Shown: positions 59,262-62,968 of the stretch, piece by piece
How the letters are laid out: the number at the start of each line of letters is the position of its first letter
Position numbering within the stretch: the stretch's first letter is position 1
Assembly: GCA_036397815.1 (NCBI GenBank)
Contig: DASWIE010000133.1
Span: 1-62,968 of the forward strand
DNA length: 62,968 bases
Direction of reading: 5' to 3'
Origin: DASQFY01 sp036397815
GTDB lineage: Bacteria > Chloroflexota > Limnocylindria > QHBO01
The notes under the pieces: generated by a model
Database searches by the model: none
What the model saw: only the letters and a program-made list of their open reading frames with translations
What the model was told of the DNA's origin: nothing
Position numbers and translations under genes: made by a program

Positions 59262-59388
59262 ACACCCACCGATCACAACAGCCAAGTTCGTGCCTCAATT
59301 TGGCCGCTGGGGTCGCGTCATGATCGGCGTGGCCATCCGGGCCACCGCACAGGGTCCAACTTGGCCGTTACGATCAGCAGGCGATCCC
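59262..59388. repeat. quasi-palindromic intergenic element, copy B
   Basis: GCCAAGTT at 59281 and AACTTGGC at 59358 bound the element; its right end 59352-59386 matches 6627-6660. GATCGGTGGGTGTTC on the minus strand of its left end resembles GATCATCGGGTGTTC at the left of copy A. It lies between convergent gene ends. Confidence 0.55.
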
Positions 59389-59419
59389 GGGAGGCGGGAA
59401 CACGCCCCAGCGCAGTAGG

Positions 59420-60079
59420 TCAGCCGATCGGGATGGCCGCGCCGGTCAGGGGTGACGACTCCGGCGAGGCTAGGTAGCGCAGCAGCTCACCGAGCTGGCG
59501 CGGCGTGACCCAGGTCGCGGTCTTGGCATTCGGCATCGACTCGCGGTTGGCCGGCGTGTCGATGGTCCCGGGCATCACGCAGTTCACCCGGATGCCGCGT
59601 GGCCGCAGCTCGGCCGCCAGCGAGGCCGAGAAGGCGATCACGCCGGCCTTGGCGGCCACGTATGCGGTCGAACGGGGCCCGGGGGCCTGGGCCGCCTTGG
59701 CGCCGATGGTCACGATGCTGCCACCCTCGCCCAGGTGGGGAAGTGCGGCCAGGACAGTGACGACCGTCGGTCGATAGTCAAGGTCGATCAGACCGGCGAA
59801 GTCCGCCCAGCTCGCCTCGTCGACCGGTGTCAGCCGAAAGCCTCCCGCCAGGCAGACGACGGCGTCGATACCCCCCATGCGCTCGGCCGCCTGGACCAAG
59901 CCGGCCCGGGCGGATTCCTCGTCGGCCAGATCCATCGAGACCCACGTAAGGCCGGGAGCGGCATCGTCCGGGGCCGCGCCTCGGGTCGTGCCCGCCACCT
60001 GCCAGCCGGCCGCCAGGAAGGCCTCGACCACCCCGCCGCCGGCCTGCCCCGACGCCCCGGTGACGAGGACGCGGCTCAT
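59420..60079 (-). CDS. short-chain dehydrogenase/reductase
   Basis: 219 residues. TGASGQAGGGVVEAF is a shortened nucleotide-binding loop, then LAGGFRL, catalytic Ser in IGAKAAQ-like context and YVAAKAGVIAF with Tyr and Lys. It is shorter than most SDRs. It uses NAD(P)H on an unknown carbonyl or alcohol. It overlaps the aminotransferase by ATGA, so it may act on that enzyme's product. Confidence 0.83.
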   Translation of the reverse strand: MSRVLVTGASGQAGGGVVEAFLAAGWQVAGTTRGAAPDDAAPGLTWVSMDLADEESARAGLVQAAERMGGIDAVVCLAGGFRLTPVDEASWADFAGLIDLDYRPTVVTVLAALPHLGEGGSIVTIGAKAAQAPGPRSTAYVAAKAGVIAFSASLAAELRPRGIRVNCVMPGTIDTPANRESMPNAKTATWVTPRQLGELLRYLASPESSPLTGAAIPIG

Positions 60080-61440
60080 CCCCCGGTCTCGGCGATCCCC
60101 GGCACTGGGTGGCCGACCGCGCCGAGCGATTCAGCGAAGAGACCGATCCCCACCTCCAGCGTCGCATCGTCGACGACGAGCGGGGGGCACAGGCGCAGGG
60201 TCGACGCCCCGCACTCGAGCACCAGCAGGCCCCGTTCGAACGCCGCTCGTTCGACCGCCTCGGCCTGTTCGTGGGTCCTGAACTCGACGCCCACCATCAG
60301 TCCCACGCCGCGGACGTCACGCACCGCGGTGCAGCCGTCGGCGACCCGCTCCAGGCCCTCGCGCAGCACGACGCCGGCATGTGCCGCGTTCTCGATCAGC
60401 CCATCGGCCAGCAGGTCGAGGGTGGCCAGTCCCGCCGCGGCGCACACGGGATTGCCGGCGAAGGTCGAGCCGTGCGCCCCGGCCGGCCAGGTCCACACCG
60501 ATTCCCGCGCCATGAAGGCGCCGATCGGCATGCCCGACGCGATCCCCTTGGCGGTGGTCACGATGTCGGCCTCGACGCCGTAGCGCTCCATCGCCCACCA
60601 CGTCCCGGTGCGGCCCATGCCCGACTGGATCTCATCCGCGACCAGCAGGATGCCGTGCTCGTCGCAGATCTCACGCAGCCCGGCGATGAAGGCGGGCGGC
60701 GCCGGGAAGTAGCCGCCCTCGCCCTGGACCGGCTCGACCACGATGGCCGCCACGTCACTGGGGGCGATCAGCCGGCCCAGGATCGCGCCGCGCAGCACGT
60801 CGAGCTCGGCGGTGCCGTCGCCGCCCGAGCGTTCGCGCCAGGCGCGGACGCGTGGGAAGGGAGCGTGGTAGACCATCGGCAGCAGCGGGCCGAAGCCGGC
60901 GCGCTGCTTGAGCTTCGAGTTGGTGAGCGAGAGCGCTCCCAGCGTGCGCCCGTGGAAGGCGCCCTCGAAGGCGATGATGCCGGGCCGATGGGTGTGGTAG
61001 CGCGCGAGCTTGATGGCACCCTCGATCGCCTCCGTGCCCGAGTTGGTGAGGAAGACGCGCGCCGGCTCGGCGAACGGGGCGATGGCCGCCAGCCGCTCCG
61101 TGAACTCCAGGTAGCGCGGCTCGTAGAAATCGGTCGCCGCGATGTGGATCAGGCGGGCCGCCTGCTCCTGGATCGCGCGGACCACGGTCGGATGGGCGTG
61201 CCCGGTGCTGCAGACGGCGATGCCAGCCGCGAAGTCGAGGAAGCGGTTGCCGTCGACGTCGGTCACCACGCAACCGTTCGCCGATTCCGCAACCAGCGGA
61301 TAGGCGCGGGTGAGGCTGGGGCTGACGACCGCCTCGTCTCGGGCGATCAGCGCCCGCGCCCTGGGGCCCGGCAGCTCGGTGACGATGTGCGGCGCCGTCG
61401 GGCGGGCAGCCGCGGCGGAGGAAGAGGTCTCGATCGACAT
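60076..61440 (-). CDS. class-III aminotransferase (4-aminobutyrate aminotransferase-like)
   Basis: 454 residues. FLDFAAGIAVCSTGHAHP, TNSGTEAIEGAIKLARYHT, FEGAFHGRTLGALSLTNSK, EPVQGEGGYFPAP, ADEIQSGMGRTG and TTAKGIASGMPIGAF with the PLP lysine are all present. GabT-like enzymes move an omega-amino group to 2-oxoglutarate, giving a semialdehyde that the aldehyde dehydrogenases here could oxidise. ATG 61440 is used; a TTG four codons upstream follows GGAG. Confidence 0.88.
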   Translation of the reverse strand: MSIETSSSAAAARPTAPHIVTELPGPRARALIARDEAVVSPSLTRAYPLVAESANGCVVTDVDGNRFLDFAAGIAVCSTGHAHPTVVRAIQEQAARLIHIAATDFYEPRYLEFTERLAAIAPFAEPARVFLTNSGTEAIEGAIKLARYHTHRPGIIAFEGAFHGRTLGALSLTNSKLKQRAGFGPLLPMVYHAPFPRVRAWRERSGGDGTAELDVLRGAILGRLIAPSDVAAIVVEPVQGEGGYFPAPPAFIAGLREICDEHGILLVADEIQSGMGRTGTWWAMERYGVEADIVTTAKGIASGMPIGAFMARESVWTWPAGAHGSTFAGNPVCAAAGLATLDLLADGLIENAAHAGVVLREGLERVADGCTAVRDVRGVGLMVGVEFRTHEQAEAVERAAFERGLLVLECGASTLRLCPPLVVDDATLEVGIGLFAESLGAVGHPVPGIAETGG

Positions 61441-61511
61441 CGGTACCAACAACTCCGAAGGCGGAGCGGCGCGTCCTGCCCGCGCCCCTGGCTAGACTGC
61501 TGCGTATCCTA

Positions 61512-62579
61512 TCAGCCCGATTGCGCGGCCCTGGACCGCGCGGCGCTCGCGGCCTCGCCGATGAGCCCCGGACCGCGGTACACCAGCCCGGTCCAGAGCT
61601 GCACCAGGTCCGCGCCGGCATCGAACGCGCCTGCCACGTCCTCTGCCGAGGCGAGCCCGCCTGAGGCCACGATCGCGAGCCGGTCGCCGGCCAGCGATCG
61701 CGCCCGCGCCACGAGGGGCATGGTCCGCGCCAGCAGCGGGCGGCCAGAGAGGCCTCCCCACTCCCCGGCGCCCGGCGAGCGCATCCGCTCGCGCGCCAGC
61801 GTCGTGTTCGCCAGGATCAGTCCCGAGGCCGGGGAGGTGGCCAGGGTCGTGACCAGACGGTCGAACGCTGCCGGGGCGAGGTCGGGGGCAAGCTTGACGA
61901 GCAACGCGCGCCGGTAGCCGATGCGCTCGCCCGCCTCGGCGAGCGACCCGAGCAGCGCGACCAGGCGCTGCGGGTCCTGGAGCTGGCGACGCAGGCCGGG
62001 CGTGTTCGGTGAGGAGACATTGATCACCAGGTAGTCCGCGACCGGGGCGACCAGGCGATGGGCCGCGAGGTAGTCGGCGGCGGCGTCCTCATCGGCGGCG
62101 GCCCGTCCCCGCCCGATGTTGACCCCGACCATGACGCCGGGCGGGAGGTGGCGGCGGGCGAGCATCACGTTGCGCGCGACCGTTGCCGCTCCCGCGTTGT
62201 TGAAGCCCATCCGGTTGATGAGCGCCTCGTCCTGCGTGAGCCGGAAGAGGCGCGGCCGAGGGTTGCCGGCCTGGGGCTCGGGCGTGACCGTTCCGACCTC
62301 GATGCAGCCGAAGCCCAGGGCAGCCCAGCCACGGAGCGCCACCGCGTCCTTGTCGAAGCCGGCGCCGAGGCCGACCGGGTTCCGGAAGCGAAGGCCCAGC
62401 ACATCGACTGGGCGCGCCTGGCGGCCGACGCCGCCCATCACGCCCAGGAGCGCCCGTCCGATCGGATTGCCGCCCGCGATGCGGAGGCCGCTGACGCTGA
62501 GGCGATGGATCCGCTCGGAATCGAATCGGAAGAGGAGCGGTCGCGCTGCGCTGTACGCGACGGAGCGCCAGCCGCTCAC
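61512..62579 (-). CDS. pyrD: dihydroorotate dehydrogenase (quinone), class 2
   Basis: 355 residues. A short N-terminal membrane-associating helix pair (SVAYSAARPLLFRFDSERIH) is followed by the barrel: NPVGLGAGFDKDA, GTVTPEPQAGNPRPRLFRL, NRMGFNNAG and VINVSSPNTPGLR with the class-2 catalytic serine. The usual lysine of VNIGKN is replaced (VNIGRGR). It oxidises dihydroorotate in pyrimidine synthesis, passing electrons to quinone. ATGA overlap with the DUF4288-like gene. Confidence 0.92.
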   Translation of the reverse strand: MSGWRSVAYSAARPLLFRFDSERIHRLSVSGLRIAGGNPIGRALLGVMGGVGRQARPVDVLGLRFRNPVGLGAGFDKDAVALRGWAALGFGCIEVGTVTPEPQAGNPRPRLFRLTQDEALINRMGFNNAGAATVARNVMLARRHLPPGVMVGVNIGRGRAAADEDAAADYLAAHRLVAPVADYLVINVSSPNTPGLRRQLQDPQRLVALLGSLAEAGERIGYRRALLVKLAPDLAPAAFDRLVTTLATSPASGLILANTTLARERMRSPGAGEWGGLSGRPLLARTMPLVARARSLAGDRLAIVASGGLASAEDVAGAFDAGADLVQLWTGLVYRGPGLIGEAASAARSRAAQSG

Positions 62580-62968
62580 TCGTCGTGGGCGCGGGGAAAG
62601 GCCATCTCGCCCGGACGCAGGGCCGGGAGCGGCTCGCCATCGGCATCGGTCTCGACGCCGGCCGGCGACATGAGCTCGTGCCAGACCTCGGTGCCCGCCG
62701 CCGGCGGGTCGTCAAGCTCCTTGATCGCGACGATCCCCTCGAAACGGATCACGCCCGCCTCGCCGGCATCGGTCTCGAACTCGTCCTCGTACTCCTCCGC
62801 GATCTCGATCGCGCGTCCGAGCGCGGTCTCCTCGTCCTCGCCGTCGACCAGTACCACGCGGTCCTCGACCATGGCCGCCGCGGGCGCGCTGCCGACCAGG
62901 TAGCTGTAGCGCAGCTGGACGCTGAACCAGCCGCTGGGATCGACGACCGGCTCGAGCTCGTCGAGCGG
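62576..62968 (-). CDS. DUF4288-like protein, N-terminus beyond the window
   Basis: The frame is open from the window edge and gives 130 residues. WFSVQLRYSYLVGS, then ETALGRAIEIAEEYEDEFET and a late GTEVWHELM match the DUF4288 plan of a small alpha-beta protein. An internal ATG at 62872 would give only 98 residues and lose the conserved first strand, so it is not the true start. It ends in ATGA overlap with pyrD. Function unknown. Confidence 0.65.
   Translation of the reverse strand, partial: PLDELEPVVDPSGWFSVQLRYSYLVGSAPAAAMVEDRVVLVDGEDEETALGRAIEIAEEYEDEFETDAGEAGVIRFEGIVAIKELDDPPAAGTEVWHELMSPAGVETDADGEPLPALRPGEMAFPRAHDE

Larger units (their letters stand above)
1360..62776. repeat. dispersed octamer GACCGATG / CATCGGTC
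   Basis: By eye I found about 70 copies of the 7-base core ACCGATG on either strand, about 50 of them with a leading G. Copies include 1913, 8652, 17554, 18338, 21859, 21889, 23231, 27033, 47655, 51366, 52860 and 53357. They lie on both strands, in and between genes and in several reading frames. Confidence 0.75.

Noticed and set aside
1360..62776. The GACCGATG excess as a Thr-Asp codon-pair effect
   Set aside because: Copies occur in several reading frames, on both strands and in gaps; a codon-pair effect would favour one frame.
62576..62872. 98-residue gene starting at the ATG at 62872
   Set aside because: The frame is open to the window edge and the upstream codons complete the conserved first strand (WFSVQLRY), so the gene continues outside.
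1..62968. CRISPR array, prophage or insertion sequence
   Set aside because: No regularly spaced repeats, no transposase or integrase gene, and no phage structural genes were seen on either strand.

Overview
The window is 63 kb of gene-dense, high-GC (roughly 69 percent by eye) bacterial chromosome with no phage, insertion sequence or CRISPR array. Large multi-domain FtsX permeases, short lipoproteins, ThyX, a PduO-type cobalamin adenosyltransferase, ECF transport genes and many -10 hexamers placed 6 to 10 bases before start codons suggest a Chloroflexota lineage, possibly of the Limnocylindria/Ellin6529 (CSP1-4) kind. That placement is inferred from gene style, not from a marker gene.

Layout. 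1-6.5 kb: the tail of an unknown gene, a broken tRNA-Arg-like locus, a zinc-ribbon membrane protein, a leftward run of alpha/beta hydrolase, DUF885 peptidase and cyclophilin, two small membrane proteins, tRNA-Asp and an AMIN-like lipoprotein. 6.7-14.7 kb: a leftward ABC exporter with two giant FtsX permeases and two ATPases. 14.8-20.2 kb: LOG-family protein, secreted double-psi-barrel protein, VOC protein, FabI and an Ada/Ogt repair protein without its AraC module. 20.2-30.6 kb: tyrosine catabolism (hppD, a FAH-family hydrolase, hmgA) mixed with hsp20, sixA-like, a Crp/Fnr regulator, a decayed histone-deacetylase-family gene, a DinB-dehydratase fusion, a nucleoside phosphorylase and a GntR regulator. 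30.7-37.4 kb: IMPase, Nudix hydrolase, and a complete ECF transporter co-transcribed with a nucleoside hydrolase. 37.4-44.4 kb: a leucine-degradation (liu-like) set: acyl-CoA carboxylase alpha fused to a helix-turn-helix, carboxylase beta, enoyl-CoA hydratase and HMG-CoA lyase. 44.4-63 kb: csaA, thyX behind two DnaA boxes, a degenerate GGDEF protein, PIG-L deacetylase, DUF59 protein, cobalamin adenosyltransferase, two aldehyde dehydrogenases, fumarase, LON-domain protein, LysM-polysaccharide deacetylase, SDR, class-III aminotransferase and pyrD.

Working together. Tyrosine and leucine breakdown feed acetyl-CoA, acetoacetate and fumarate, and fumarase is nearby. The aminotransferase and aldehyde dehydrogenases fit amine or lysine/GABA breakdown. 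The ECF module plus nucleoside hydrolase, and the separate phosphorylase, point to nucleoside scavenging. Most operons are compact, joined by ATGA or GTGA overlaps.

Most notable signals. The octamer GACCGATG/CATCGGTC is scattered about once per kilobase, its core being roughly ten times over expectation, in coding and non-coding DNA and in several reading frames. Leaderless-type promoters (TANNNT 6-10 bases before the start codon) are frequent. One 25-bp palindrome is shared by the gntR promoter and the csaA promoter 15 kb away. Short tandem duplications lie across several stop codons. Two intergenic sites hold tRNA 5' halves cut at the anticodon loop. All counts were made by eye.
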